DNA of 64,000 nt from Margaritifera margaritifera (GCA_029931535.1 JAQPZY010001549.1:1532501-1596500); one strand, 5' to 3'; positions 35,700-47,775 are shown, counted from the first letter of the stretch. The notes: generated by a model from the letters alone, not told the origin. Made by a program: numbers and translations.

Positions 35700-36210
35700 A
35701 TGACTAGCAGCAACATTCGCAACTCCTAAAGCTCTTTGCCACATCGGAAGGGACTTTAACAAATTACAAGCAGGCATTAGATTTATTAAAATTAGACAAA
35801 TAAATTATTGGGAATTTAATATTTTATATTGCACGTTTCAAGGAACAGCGGCTAAGACTTATTAAACCAGCGGCTAACTTTTGTTTATCCTACAATAAAA
35901 CCAAAATAATTATGCATTTTGGATATTGGTCTAACTAGCAAGTTTTTAATGTTACAGGAATGGAATATAAACTTCCACAAGAAGGCAAGGAAGAGAGAAT
36001 AATACAATTCTGCTTGTCTGCCTTCTCTTTTAATGCCTTCCACAAAACTATATAGAATTTACAGGTGAGGACAAAGTGAAACAAATAATCGATATAAAAC
36101 GCATTTGGAAAAATTGTAATACTTATATTACAAGAAACGGATTTATACATTCCATATTTAAGGAAAATATAGAAGAGTATGAACAAAAATATTCATTTTA
36201 TTAGGCTAGC
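35700..36210 (+). pseudogene. decayed ORF B of the AT-rich element
   Basis: One frame reads LLKLFATSEGTLTNYKQALD, then IARFKEQRLRLIKPAANFCL and NKTKIIMHFGYWSN, with single stops between pieces, then YKLPQEGKEERIIQFCLSAF. The unit 1 copy (7200-7640) has the same pieces, including the HFWILV/IMHFWIL region in shifted frame. This is clearly former coding sequence; I do not recognise the family. Confidence 0.45.
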
Positions 36211-36239
36211 AACATTTACTACGAAAGGAGACAAAAATA

Positions 36240-37010
36240 GTATGCCAATATACGAACTGGTCTAGATACAACACAAATTATGTGCAAAATGTTTAATTAC
36301 AAGAGACAAGGAATTGGCACAAGTATAATCCGAGTATAAATGCAGAGAATTTAAAGAGGACTATTGGGATAGTATATAGAATAACATGAGATTTACGCAG
36401 CAATACAAAACAAATCAGGCATTAATAATTTGCAACGAAGAAAGAATAATACAATTCAGATTTTCTGCATTCTATTTTAATGCCAATAAACTATATAGAA
36501 TTTATAGAGCCGGACGACGGAACAGACATAATCTATATCCAAGAAGGATTTAGAAATATTGGTAATACCTCTATTACAAAAAATGAAGTTTTAGATTCCA
36601 AATGCAAAGAAAATCTGGAGAAGCAAGGACTAAAATAATCAACATTTACCGCGAAAAAAGGTAAAAAATAGTATGCTAATATAAGAACTCGACGAGTTAC
36701 AACTACAAACTGAAGTATATACACACTGCTAGTTACGAAAGACAAAGAATTAGTATCAATATAATCTTAGTATAAATGCAAAGAATTTAAAGAGGACTAT
36801 TGGGATAGTATGTAGGATAGCATCAAATTAGTACAAAAATACAAAACTAATAGGGCATTACTAATTTGGAATAATAAAGTAAAAATAATAACTATCGGCT
36901 TTTATAGAAAAGCATGGAATAAAATGGAGGAAGATGCAGATTTTAAAATTATAGCATTTTGTGTAAAATCTAAACTTGTAGAATTTTGAATTTTATTTTA
37001 GCACAAAATG
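36240..37010 (+). pseudogene. decayed ORF C of the AT-rich element
   Basis: Contains NSMPIYELVQIQHKLCAKC, then KCREFKEDYWDSI, and further on LLIWNNKVKIITIGFYRKAW and MEEDADFKIIAFCVKS. The words REFKEDYWDS and IIAFCV also appear in the unit 1 copy (7860-8050). Parts of the frame are duplicated (36330-36480 and 36770-36900 begin alike). The paired Cys residues could be a zinc ribbon. The family is unknown. Confidence 0.45.
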
Positions 37011-37054
37011 GCTATGTGTACTTTATAGATAGAAACCTTGAATAAGTTCTACTA

Positions 37055-37540
37055 ATGGTACAAACAAGATTAAAATCTGAAATCTGTTATAAATGCAAAA
37101 GTAAATACTATTTATTATCTACAGATTTAAATATAAACACTCTATTCCAGTGTGAACAGCATTACAATTATGGAAGCCAGGAAATACATACAAATCCAGA
37201 CTTTGAGGCACTAGACATTCCAGAAATAGTAGAAAAGCATGAAATTATAGAAAGAAATGCATTTTTAAACCTGAAATATCTAGTGTAATTAAAACAACCG
37301 AATGTAAATAATTACAAGAAATAAAGGATGGATACGAAAATATAATTCAAGAACTTAGAGAAATAGAAGACCGTGGTAAAGCTAGATATATTAAGGAGCT
37401 AAACATTATTATATATCTAATTATTACTTCGAACTGGAGGTGGTGTTGACAAAGCTAAATAAAGAGACGCAATTCGTTATTAAAATATATAAGGAGAAGA
37501 CAACTACATACAACATAAAGGAAGAGTGTTTTTAAAGCTC
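37055..37540 (+). pseudogene. decayed ORF D of the AT-rich element
   Basis: Starts with SEICYKCKSKYYLLSTDLN and FQCEQHYN, a possible Cys4 zinc-ribbon, followed by LDIPEIVEKHEIIER. After a frame change come LQEIKDGYENIIQELREI and YISNYYFELEVVLTKLNK, ending ...YNIKEECF at a TAA near 37534. Position and pattern suggest one protein with an N-terminal zinc ribbon and a C-terminal compact beta-rich domain. The family is not identified. Confidence 0.45.
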
Positions 37541-37799
37541 CATGTAATATGCATGTATTTAGTGTGCAAACACTTTCTATTCGAGACAGTTATTAATCTT
37601 ATAAATTTTAATTCTTCGTGCATTACAATAGAAAGATGAATGTTACAATTTTTAAAGTTAGAGTTTGTAAGTATATATCGTCTCTATTTAACTTTTCTTT
37701 CGAACTTATAACTGGAATATTTAAAGATGCTGTATTTACAAATTATCAGTTCAATATACATTTATTTACAAGATAGCATTATAAATTAAAAAGATCCGA

Positions 37800-38590
37800 T
37801 TTAAATCGATGGGGTGATTAGCTGGCAATGTTTAAAATACAATTCCAAGGAAGATAACGGTATCTGCAAATACCATATACCACACAAATCTTCCCAACAT
37901 TCGACTCTAATAAGCTTCTTCTTGTTCGTTTTTGCAATTGTATTTATCTTATCGCATAATTTGTCCATACTGTCCGATATCTTTGTATGTCTTCTTTCTA
38001 TCTATTATGTTTTACAACATAGTGTTTAAAATATTAATCTTAGTCCCAAGACTATTGATTTTAGCATTTAAAATCTGCAGTTCAATAGCTCTATTTTTTC
38101 AGTAGGTATTAATTCGTGCTTATTATCATCTTTTGTAATCGCAGTGTGGACAAGGATTTTTTAATAGATTAAATTCTTCCATTTTGTTCGGATACTTCTT
38201 TTTAACACGCATTGTTAAATTTCACAAGTTTCTTGTCAGGTCAGTGCAATATGGACACTGCTTAGGCATGACTTAATCTGCAATAAACGTTTTAAATAAA
38301 ATTATAATACTTATCGTGTTTGTCCTCTTTTATTCTATGTAAAGGGCCTTAATAGTCTATTTTACAATATCCGTAACAACTTCTCTAACAATTTCCCTTA
38401 TTTTGTAACCATTCTAACCACGAGAATTCTGTTTGTTTATTATTTATGTGTTTTGCAAAAATATGTCTATTTAACGAGAATTTACTTTTTGTTCTATACA
38501 GCTCACAAACATATTCTGAGTCTCTCATCTTTTTAAGTGAGCGAAAATCGTACAGTTCTGATGCACGGTATACACGATCAAAGAGCATAG
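37800..38590 (-). pseudogene. decayed minus-strand ORFs with C2H2-like finger
   Basis: From the right side inward, a 67-codon frame has YVCELYRTKSKFSLNRHI, then AKHINNKQTEFSWLEWLQ, resembling a C2H2 finger that lost its second Cys. Further on are CPYC and KNPCPHCDYK words, then a coiled-coil-like ELQILNAKINSLGTKINIL and, after a frame change, LIRVECWEDLCGIWYLQIPL. Together they look like a zinc-finger plus coiled-coil protein, transcribed toward the plus-strand genes. The family is unknown. Confidence 0.4.
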
Positions 38591-39570
38591 TAATAGTGTG
38601 TTAATAATGCAGTAGTGGCATAATAAATAATGCAGTAGGAACGCAGTATACATAACAATACTACTATTGGTAAAGCATTAATAACGTAGTAAACAAACTA
38701 CTGGTGCTTACAAACCAAGTTGTGCGTAATCGTTTTAGGATTACATTCGGATTTATTTAAACAAACACAAACAACAAACAATAGACAATAATCGGGTTAC
38801 TTTTGAGTCTAGTAGTGAAGACGCAAAGCGGCGTAGCACGAAGACTCCAGAAAAAATCGAGTAGCAGTACTGTCTGCTTCAGCTCTCCCGCTTCACACCC
38901 AAATAAAATAAAATAAAACAAAAAGAATTTGGTCAAATAAATTAGAATATGCATAAGTTGGTTTGTAAAAATGGCAGATAGTTACATGTTGGTGGTCTAG
39001 TCTTTTTTGAAAACTCTGAATAGTAGTACTCATACCCCATTACCATCGACATTCTAAAGTGTTTTGAAAAATGGTGGGGTCACATTGGGGGCCTTAGTGA
39101 CCTTTTTGAAAATTATGAATTGCGGATGGTGACCTATCACCTATATACGTATCTTTATTAATACAAATGCTAACAATTTTGGTTAAACCCATTTAAAGTG
39201 GATAGAACAAGATAGGTGGCCTAGAATATACAATATCTATCTACTGATATTGGTTTCACTTCTCTTAAAGAGAAGTAAAGAAGTTCTAAAAAATATCATA
39301 CATTAAATTTAAAGAAAGTTTAAAATATTTGTTGACTTGAACTTAGGTACATTTAAGGAAATAATAAAAGGTCAAGGTAGACAGAATTATTGCTTATAGG
39401 TTCATAACATTTCCAGTATGTACGGACGGACGAAAGATTGGATGTATGGATGGATACGAGTGCGTTTCCATTTAAGATTATTTCACATTACATTTTCAAT
39501 AAATGAGTCGAACTACCGTTATCACATTTGCGGCATAATTCAAATGATGCATTACAGTTTTGTTTTGCAG

Positions 39571-39737
39571 ATTCGAAACCTGGGATGTGTGCTCTGGGAG
39601 AAAACGTGATTGTACGTATTGATGAGCTTAAAATTAATGGAACAAAAAGCTTAGAAATAACCTTCTCTGGCTTCACCAGTAAGCTACATGTCACTAATGT
39701 GATGCTGTATGACCCAAGGAAGAACCGATGTGACTAC

Positions 39738-39821
<84 letters not shown>

Positions 39822-40172
39822 TTCAAACGATGCTTTCTTGCAGATTGGAACCTGAGATATATGTTAAGGGAGAAATATGTGATTATAAGTATTGATGAAC
39901 TTAAAATTAATGGAAAAGAAATCTTAGAAATAACCTTCTCTGGCTACACCAGTAAGCTACATGCCAATAATGTGATGCTGTATGACCCAAGGAAGAACCT
40001 ATTTGACTATAGCTCTGCTAATAGAAAGTACACTGGCCGAATAAGAAAAAAATCAAAACGAACAATGGTAGTCTCAGTTTTCTCCAACTAAATGTCAATT
40101 GTATGGACAGTGGAAAGAATACAGTCTTTCAAGATTGTCTGGAAAAAGGGAAAACAAGTATTCTTGTTCTAC
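39571..40172 (+). pseudogene. duplicated Ig-like exon 1 pseudo-exons (unit 3)
   Basis: The first partial copy follows an acceptor (GTTTTGCAG, AG at 39569-39570). It reads DSKPGMCALGENVIVRIDEL and continues to [18 protein letters not shown], where an AT microsatellite cuts it at 39739. A second copy starts after another acceptor (TTTCTTGCAG, near 39841) with [20 protein letters not shown] and keeps [17 protein letters not shown] frameshift after YTGRI (near 40045) and loss of the splice donor (CTACTTAGG in place of CCACGTAAG) end its usefulness. The open frame running through the AT repeat is accidental. Confidence 0.75.
39739..39817. repeat. (AT)n microsatellite
   Basis: About 79 bp of AT repeats lying exactly where the first Ig-like exon copy is truncated. 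Confidence 0.95.
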
Positions 40173-41230
40173 TTAGGTTTTCTTAGTATCTTGCATGCAA
40201 GGTCGTCGGAAGCGGGGTGTCCAAAAGTTTTCCATATCGCAGGAACAGACAGGCTGATGCCTATCCCACTCATCTTCTATTATTGTTTTGTCTCCATGGG
40301 AGCCCCTGCTCTCTCTCATATTGTTTCTGACTCCCTATCCTCTGAAATTGTACAAACAGACAAAACAAAATACAATTCCACTTGACTTGATTAGTAATCT
40401 ACATTCATAATTCAGAATCACTAAGTGATCAAGCTGACATACCATTCTTCAGTAATTCATTTTTAAAATTCTTGTTCAGGAAAAACACAACGAGATGATT
40501 ACAGTTTAAGGTCACTCTACCGGTACATAGAGCCGAAGTTTATCCCAGTTTCCATGTTGTGAAGTGACTGATAGTGCTAAATTCCCCCTGGATGGAACAC
40601 CTGTTCATTTTAGGGTAACTGCCCACCCACCGGAGTATAGTATTCATTAACAGCTGAATAGACGGAATTTAGTGAAGTTAACCACTCGTGGATTCTGGTA
40701 TCCATTATGAGCTAGGTGACTTAATCCAGCAACGTTAGCCGCCAGACGGATGCTAATAGCTATTTACAGCTGCGACGTCTCGATGCTCAAGGTTAAATGT
40801 TCTGTTAAAATGAAAACAGATATGGTTAGGATGGGACTGGGATCCAAAATCAATTATAAAAATGAAGAAGTTGCACACTATTTTTGATAGCTCCTTATTT
40901 AATACTCACCGATCCAAGCTCTTTCGCTTTATCTTTCAACTCATTCCTTATGAAACGCTAGATATTTTTTTTGAAAGATGACGTAGAACGAAAGAACAAT
41001 TCAAACTCTGCAATACTCCAAATTTTTCAGAAATATATTTTTATATTCTAAGTATTAACTTTATCAAATGAAAGAAATGGGCAATAGTGACTGTAACCAG
41101 TGAAGTGTCTTTTCTTTATCTCTCGTTCTTTCTCCCTCTCTCATTTATTAGCTGTTGATTTACTTAATTATACAAGTATATGTGTTTTGTTTTGTTTTGA
41201 AATTGTATGTCTTTCATCAATATCTATCTA

Positions 41231-41249
41231 TCTATCTCTCTCTCTCTCT

Positions 41250-41295
<46 letters not shown>
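41231..41295. repeat. (TC)n-(TA)n compound microsatellite
   Basis: TC then TA dinucleotide runs in the unit 3 intron. Unit 2 has only a short T-rich tract at the equivalent place (about 16860-16960). Confidence 0.9.
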
Positions 41296-41299
<4 letters not shown>

Positions 41300-41639
41300 A
41301 TCTTTCAGCTAAGCTGATGTTGTTATTGTAACTGAATGTCATGTTTGGAGTAATTTTGTGTGTTTGGAAAAAAACCTAGATGAGTTAGTTAAATCGTGTT
41401 GAATATCATTGTTTAGTGAAACGACAATACAATATGTTTAATATCATATGACGCATATAGCAATAGACCTAATCAGCACGGCAGGAGAACTTTAAGATTC
41501 AGAAAAAAATTAATGTACAAAAAGTGGAGAGATACATATATTAAAACTTGTTTAATGGTTCTTACTATGAAAACAGTTACTGGAGCTCTGACATATTTTT
41601 CTTGTTATTACATCATTTTATATTCTAGAAGTATCATTG

Positions 41640-41840
41640 TAAGATGTGGGCATATACCGTATATACTTGCTTAAATGTCGAGTCCAAAATGCAAGATTCA
41701 CATACCCAGATCTGCCCTCGCATAATGCGACAATATATTTGGGTCGGTGCAGTTGGACGCATAAGCGAGTAAATACAGTAAGTTGTCTGGGATGACAGTT
41801 GGTTCCTTTTGGATTCGATATTCGGCTATATTTAAGGTGA
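41640..41840 (+). pseudogene. partial Ig-like exon 2 remnant split by a MITE (unit 3)
   Basis: AAGATGTGGGCA before and AGTTGTCTGGGATGACAG after position 41655-41780 match the end of the Ig-like exon 2 (unit 2 17530-17600; unit 1 8876-8965). The intervening 126 bp is a palindromic MITE. The tail TTCCTTTTGGATTCGATATT is still recognisable. Confidence 0.6.
41655..41780. mobile_element. MITE, CCGTATATACTTGC family, copy 1
   Basis: Ends are ACCGTATATACTTGCTTAA and AAGCGAGTAAATACAGTA, in inverted orientation. The core has CAGATCTGCCCTCGCATAATGC. The same family is at 43333-43555 and 45682-45885. It interrupts the Ig-like exon 2 remnant. Confidence 0.75.
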
Positions 41841-41859
41841 AGTATTCTTGCGAATTAAA

Positions 41860-43330
41860 TGACCCATTTTCAAATATTGACTTAACCAAATGTTACGGAA
41901 TTATGTATATGGAATTTATAATGTGCTTAAACTTTTGTTCTTAGACTGTACTTTAAAATTGTGTTAAATAGTAAGTCGCACTTTAAGTTCGGAAAAAGAT
42001 GCCAACAAGGTATTTACTGACCTTTTATTCAAGGTCATAGCTGTTTACCACTAATGGAGGACTTTTCCACTAAATCGACGCATTTAGTATTGACACGTTT
42101 CCTGTTGTGAAATAGGTCATTTGCAAGGAGTATATGAGAGCTTGATATGCAAATTATACACATTCCAATCTTAAATCTTGTGTTGAAAAGATCTGTTTTT
42201 ATGATCAGCCTTTTGGAATCATCAGATGATTTGAAATAATAGCCGTGCTGAAATCTTGTGGTTCTGTAATACTCTAATGCTGTATGAATAATTCGTACAA
42301 AGGCCAGTTTGTCGTTTTCACATGCGTGGCCGCTATTGACAGGCTTGACTGTATAACTTGCATTTTATATCACATTGTTGTGAAACTTAGTACATATTAT
42401 GGTCATCATCAGAAGATATGCATGTTGGCTAATCATTGTTCACAAACTGTTTTCAGAAGAGTCATTCACTTTTTTTACTAGAGATTCATCTTCATCATGG
42501 GGTATGAGTGGGATGCAAGAGAGTCTGAGAAATATTCAGGGGAACAAATGGCCCACTCTTCCTCGTTTTGTCTTTATTTTTAGACATCAAAGACTGTACT
42601 GACTTAATATCCAGCAGATTACTAGTCATCTTATAGACATCGACATATAACAGTTTTGCTGTGCTGTAAAACAGTAAACCAGACCAAGATGTAAATATAC
42701 TAGCATGCTTTTTAATTTGGCTTGAATACAAACTCACCAGATATGAAAGACACAATTTGATTACACAGCAACCAAGTGTTTTAAAACAAATAAATTTATC
42801 CAAATTGTACATTGTTAATTGATCAAGATCATTTACATAGTTGAAACTGCAAATGTGTACCTAAATAAAGTCACAGAAGGACACATTATTCAAGACAGTT
42901 AAAAAACAAGCCATGTTGGCTACTAATAACATTTGATAAACAACTGATTTCTTGTATTAAGTACACTTCTCAATGGATTAATTACACCTTTCCCAAAGGC
43001 ATGTGGAATAAAATGTCAGTAACAATTCGGTAACTGTAATATTGATTCACCAAATCTTCAATAAGGCTTTGAAAATCAGTTAATTTATTTTCATGGATAT
43101 CAATGTTTTTGCAACAAAAAAGACATTTTCATCGGTACTTAAATTCATGGTTTTGAGGATGGGGTTGAATGCTTCAACCCGACTGGTTTACATAGAAAGA
43201 TCAATGTTCATTTGGTCTTTAAATTGTTTGTTTGTAGCAATCACAGAATCAATAAAAATTGGTACACTAAAAAAGTGAATTTACATTATATTAATATAAA
43301 ATGACAACAATAGTGTAACATATTCATCCA
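41860..43330. other. intergenic, no gene seen
   Basis: AT-rich sequence right of the duplicated units. Frames up to about 105 codons occur on both strands without domain signals or splice-site support. Confidence 0.5.
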
Positions 43331-43332
43331 TG

Positions 43333-43555
43333 TATACAGTCTATCTTGGCTTATAAGTCGAGTCCAACTGCAAACTGCATTGACGCAGATCTGCTGGCGC
43401 ATAATGCGCCGGCAGATTTGGGTCTATGTAGTTTGTTAGGAGTAATCAGTAGAACAAACAACATAGACCCTGATCTGTTGCCATATTATGCGACGGCAGA
43501 TCAGGGTCTCTAATGTTTGCAGTTGGACTTGCCTTATAAGCAAGTATATACAGTA
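43333..43555. mobile_element. MITE, CCGTATATACTTGC family, copy 2
   Basis: Ends are CTTGGCTTATAAGTCGAGTC and GACTTGCCTTATAAGCAAG, as inverted repeats. The core contains two nested palindromes around GGCGCATAATGCGCC and GACCCTGATCTGTTGCC. Confidence 0.8.
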
Positions 43556-44144
43556 AATGTTCAACAATCTAAGTCTCGTTCAAACTCTCACTTGACTCCA
43601 TGAGATTGCCATATGGGGGCTTAGTAAAATTAGCTTCATTGATCACTGTTGCCGATAGAAGGTGTTTTGGTCAGTTCTTGTCGAAGCGAAACTACAAAGA
43701 CATTTCTCCATATCTCAACATTTGTCGTAGACAGATGCTGATGCAGAAGGCATATATCAACCAAATAACGAAACTGTCCATGTTCACAGTGACATAATAT
43801 GTCATCTCATCTCATTAATCAGTCAAATCACTTTTCCAAATCTTGGGAAAGCCTCATTGTCATTACAAGGAAAACACATTTTTTTTACCAGGCTATCGTT
43901 CGATAGATACATTACAGAGTCACACTAGATATCATTTGATGGAGATATCACAGAGCCATAATAGAGGTCTGGCTCAACGAAAATAGCAAAAAACTTTGAA
44001 AAGGTTCAATCTAGATCTGCTATCACGTAAATTGCTGGTAGATCAGGCATGGAGATTACAAAAACTCATCAGTTGGCATTTGAGCCTGAGATTTTGTTTC
44101 GATCAATCGCAATGACATTACCTTTCAAAGGTCATTCTTGATTG

Positions 44145-44290
44145 TCTGATAGCTGAACCTCAGTCTCATACTCGTACTCGGATTGGCTGATAGCTAAACT
44201 TCAGTCTTATACTCGCACTCGGATTGGCTGATAGCTAAACTTCAGTCTTATACTCGCACTCGGATTGGCTGATAGCTAAACTTCAGTCTC
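44145..44290. repeat. tandem repeat, about 43-bp unit
   Basis: Three and a half near-identical units of GGATTGGCTGATAGCTAAAC plus TTCAGTCTTATACTCGCACTC. Confidence 0.85.
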
Positions 44291-45009
44291 ACACTCATCC
44301 TCGGAAATTAACGATTGATGCTGTTTGCTCTGCTTATGAAACGGCTTAATACGAATGGCTGGTCAAATAGTTTATCCAAGTCGAATCTGTATTGTTAATG
44401 TTACAATCATGCTTATTGTCTATATGAACTAATTATAATAAAAATATCAGTAATTTAAAACCATCTAAAATTATTTAATCATTGACAAAAAATATGAGAA
44501 AATTTGCATTCTTTGGTGCTTTATTAAAATAGAAAAAGAAAGGCTAAAATTCTGTTTTCAAGTAGAGCACTTCTTTCTTACTGCTCGAGTTAATAGCAAA
44601 TAATTATTGATATAAGACCATTTTCTTGTTCACACAGATCTGTTAATCTTCATTTAAATTTAAAAGCAATAAAAACAATACATGATCAAATGAATTGGAT
44701 TAAAAATGTTTCAAATGTGTCAGAGAATCTCTAGGCTTCAACTATGTTACAAGATATAAAAACAACAAGAGAAAGGTATCCATTTTTCTAAACGTTGTGC
44801 ATCAGCCATTAGTTCTTTATAATTGCAAGCATATACTTCGTGAATTCAAAGCATAAGTAAAACACTGAATAGAGCAATTAATTTGCGGCAAATCTCAGGA
44901 CTGTTCCAGTAAAATACACCCGAGACACAGTAAAGGCACTTTCAATGTAGAGTAGTCATCCATAGATGCAGTTTATAATTTTTTTTTTCATTTTCACGTG
45001 AACTCTGAG

Positions 45010-45335
45010 TAATCAGAATACCCTAGCATATATTTAAAAACAACCACCTTCCCTGGTTACCAGGTCATCAAAGTACCTGGCATAAAAAGAACTGTCTAGG
45101 CTTTCCCTGTGTACCAAGTAATCAGAGTACCCTGGCATATATTTAAAAACATGCGCCTTCCCTTGGTACCAAGTAATGAGAACATCCTGGCATAAATGTA
45201 AAAACAACTGGTTTCCACGGGAACCAGGTAATCAGAGTACCCTGGCATAAAACAACTGCCTTTGCCTTCCCTGTGTACCAAGTAATCAGAGTACCCTGGC
45301 ATAAAACAACTGCCTTCTCTGGATACCAATTATGT
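45010..45335. repeat. tandem repeat, about 55-75 bp unit
   Basis: Five or so units built on ACCAAGTAATCAGAGTACCC followed by TGGCATA and a variable A-rich part. The minus-strand frame with repeated QGTLITWYTG is an artefact. Confidence 0.8.
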
Positions 45336-45339
45336 TTAA

Positions 45340-47380
45340 ATCGAATAATTCTCAATTATTATCTGCACTTCACAATTTCATGACACTGCAACTATCCTGC
45401 CATATTACATATATGGTAAAACCTTTAAAAATTCAAACAACAAAAAAATATTGATTTGTTTTCATTGGTCAAGTTTTAAAATTGAACTATTCAAACAAAT
45501 TAATACATTTCGGTGCTAACATTGTTTTAATTTACTGGAAATGACTGCATCAAGATCACCAAAATGCTGTAATATCCAAGGAGAGAAACACAGGAGGTCT
45601 ATGTTTCTATTTGCTCTAGTAACTGTATAAAATCAAATGCAACATGGACTTTCCCTTTACAAAATGTTTGCCCTCCATCCTCCGTATATATTCGCTTGTA
45701 GTTAAGGTCAAACTGCACACAACATGGACCCTAATCTGCCATCGCATAATGCGCCTGCAGAGCAAGGTCTACGTTGTTTGTTCTACTGGTTAGTCTTAAC
45801 AAATTCATAAACCCAGATCTGACGGCACATTATGGATCTATGCAGTTTGCAGTTGGATTCGACTTGTAAGCAAGTATATACGGTACGAATAGTACCAGCA
45901 AGAGTGATGTACATAATCAAAGTTTGGTCATCAACAAAAGTAATCCTCCTTTTCTTTCTCAACGTGATGAATCAACATCAGTAATATATATATAAGATTG
46001 TGTCGCATCAAATACCAGCAATAGATTACAGTCACACTTTAAAACAAATGATACCTACTGTATGTACAAATCCATGTCATCTGTTAGTGTATCGATACTC
46101 TGACTGTATCATACACGATTATCGCCATTCCACCATATTAACTTTTACTTTATATATTAAAGCACAACATCAAAACAGCTGCCTAGTTCAATATCAGTTT
46201 AAAACGTGTCTTAAAATTTTCAGATGATATAAACTGGGCTTCATTTAGAACAACTGTTGAAGTTAAAACTATCAAAATATATGCTTTTAAAATATATAGT
46301 TTTATCTAGTTCATGACATTGCATCTACTGAAGAAAAAATTTATATGGCCATCGACTTGTGAAGGACAATGAGACTATCAAGATACTATCAAGATACCAA
46401 GATACCAATATACACAAACAGACATAATTAATCAAATCAAACCCCCATTACCTATCATTCTGTTCACAGGAGAACAAATAAGGTCATGTAGTCACACAAC
46501 TGACTAAATACACTGCACTCTGATTAAAAGTCATAAATCTGAAACTATTATTTTCATTCAATTTATATGTGTGAAATTAAGAATTATATAAAGTCAATGT
46601 GTTGAAGCTGATCATGAAAATCTAGCAACACAATCTTTATTCCGAGAATGTTATAACACATTCAAGATTTTGGGTTCTTAATCCGAATTAAAATTTTGTT
46701 TTGAAGACATTTGACGCCTAGTAATTATTGTGGAAAATATTACAAACAAGTAGAATTTTAACATGGGTCTCCCTCGTTCATGGCCAAGTAATATCTTACC
46801 TGCAAACACATTGAATTTTATCAAAGCAGAATATGATAAATGATTTTTTCATGATCACCCCAACACCCCCCACACCCCTAACCCCCCATTCCCCCCAAAC
46901 AAAACCAATATGCTTCTATGATTATAATTGTGATCTGCAGCTGTCTTGATTCCTGTTTCTGCCGCTGTTACTGCTGCCTGTTAAAATGGTTTCATATACA
47001 GCTGATTGATATTCTGAGTGATATATATTTTCTGCTTGAAAATGCAATCTCTTGCAAAATGACCCTCCGGACAACAGCTGAAAGAGAGGGAGTTTTGTTA
47101 GACACAATGTATTTTAAGTTCAAACATAGTTTTGATGAAAATTGCACAGAACAAAATCTTTTTGGGCTACGTTTAGAACTATTGTTAAATTTCCTTCTGT
47201 GTTTAGAAGGTTTTCGACAAAAAGTATAAGACCCGCAGCTTTAAAAACGTGTAAACAAAATGTAAAATGCTGTAAGAATCATAAAAACAAACACGGTGAC
47301 TTAAATATGCATACAAGGCTGTGTGCTTTCCAAAATGAAATTTGTCTATTTTAAGTGTTTTTTTGTGTGCAATTTTACTA
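45340..47380. other. intergenic with one MITE, no gene seen
   Basis: No supportable exon. The 103-codon frame at 46918-47229 lacks any recognisable motif and runs into repetitive sequence, so I do not call it. Confidence 0.45.
45682..45885. mobile_element. MITE, CCGTATATACTTGC family, copy 3
   Basis: Ends are CCGTATATATTCGCTTGTAG and GACTTGTAAGCAAGTATATA, inverted. The core has CGCATAATGCGCC and CCCAGATCTGACGGCACATT. More diverged than copy 2. Confidence 0.75.
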
Positions 47381-47389
47381 ACAAGCTTC

Positions 47390-47480
47390 TCGGGACGGAT
47401 GGACGGATGGTTGGACAGATAGATGGACAGGACCAAACCAAGGTGCTTCCTCTGCAAGCAGCGGGGGAATAATGAGTTTA
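47390..47480. repeat. interspersed repeat fragment (GGACGGAT-rich)
   Basis: GGGACGGATGGACGGATGG followed by GACAGGACC and CTCTGCAAGCAGCGGGGGAA. The pattern is like high-copy interspersed repeats of molluscs, from general familiarity; the family is not identified. Confidence 0.4.
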
Positions 47481-47689
47481 TAACCCCACGACCAGGTAGC
47501 TGAACAAGCCATGTTGAATGTGTATGTTTTAAATCTGAATCAAATGCTGCCTAAATCGAACTGAAATTTTCTAATTTCTTTTTATGATCTTGACTCTGCT
47601 ATCTTTAAAGCACTATGTCTCTTCTAAAATTAAAAGCGGCTCAGTGTTTTATATGTTGAAAATCGTGATCAGCTTGCGTCAGCTGCCAT

Positions 47690-47775
47690 GGCCTGTACTT
47701 GTACTTGGGCAAAGTCCTTTTCCCTACTTGCCTCAGCACAATATAATCTTCAGGTGCTGTTGTGTATGAAGACGC
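47690..47775. mobile_element. SINE core fragment
   Basis: ACTTGGGCAAAGTCCTTTTC then CCTACTTGCCTCAGCAC resembles the core of the SINE at 48100-48300 (GGGTAAGGCACTTTACTCC, ATTGCATCGGCAC). No tRNA-like head is present. Confidence 0.5.

Larger units (their letters stand above)
34003..39255. mobile_element. AT-rich TIR element, unit 3 copy, left end missing
   Basis: The left edge begins inside the left TIR, directly after the LTR (GGTATAGGGGTAGAAGTACT). The right TIR covers about 38950-39255 and pairs with both 34003-34200 and the unit 1 left end (5858-6300). The right terminus is set by the return of homology to unit 2 (15440 onward). Joining the evidence from both copies gives an element of about 5.6 kb with TIRs of about 400 bp. 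Coding-like segments run on the plus strand from 35240 to 37540 and on the minus strand from 38590 to 37800, an ambisense layout. No transposase, polymerase or integrase motif is recognised. All frames are decayed. Confidence 0.75.

Noticed and set aside
39528..40091. Single 187-codon frame joining two Ig exon copies
   Set aside because: The join is an AT microsatellite that happens to stay open. Each half has its own splice acceptor, and the second half is frameshifted.
45096..45355. Minus-strand frames with repeated QGTLITWYTG
   Set aside because: An artefact of the 55-75 bp tandem repeat.
46918..47229. 103-codon plus-strand frame starting with a Cys-rich hydrophobic stretch
   Set aside because: It has signal-peptide-like chance composition only and runs into interspersed repeat sequence.
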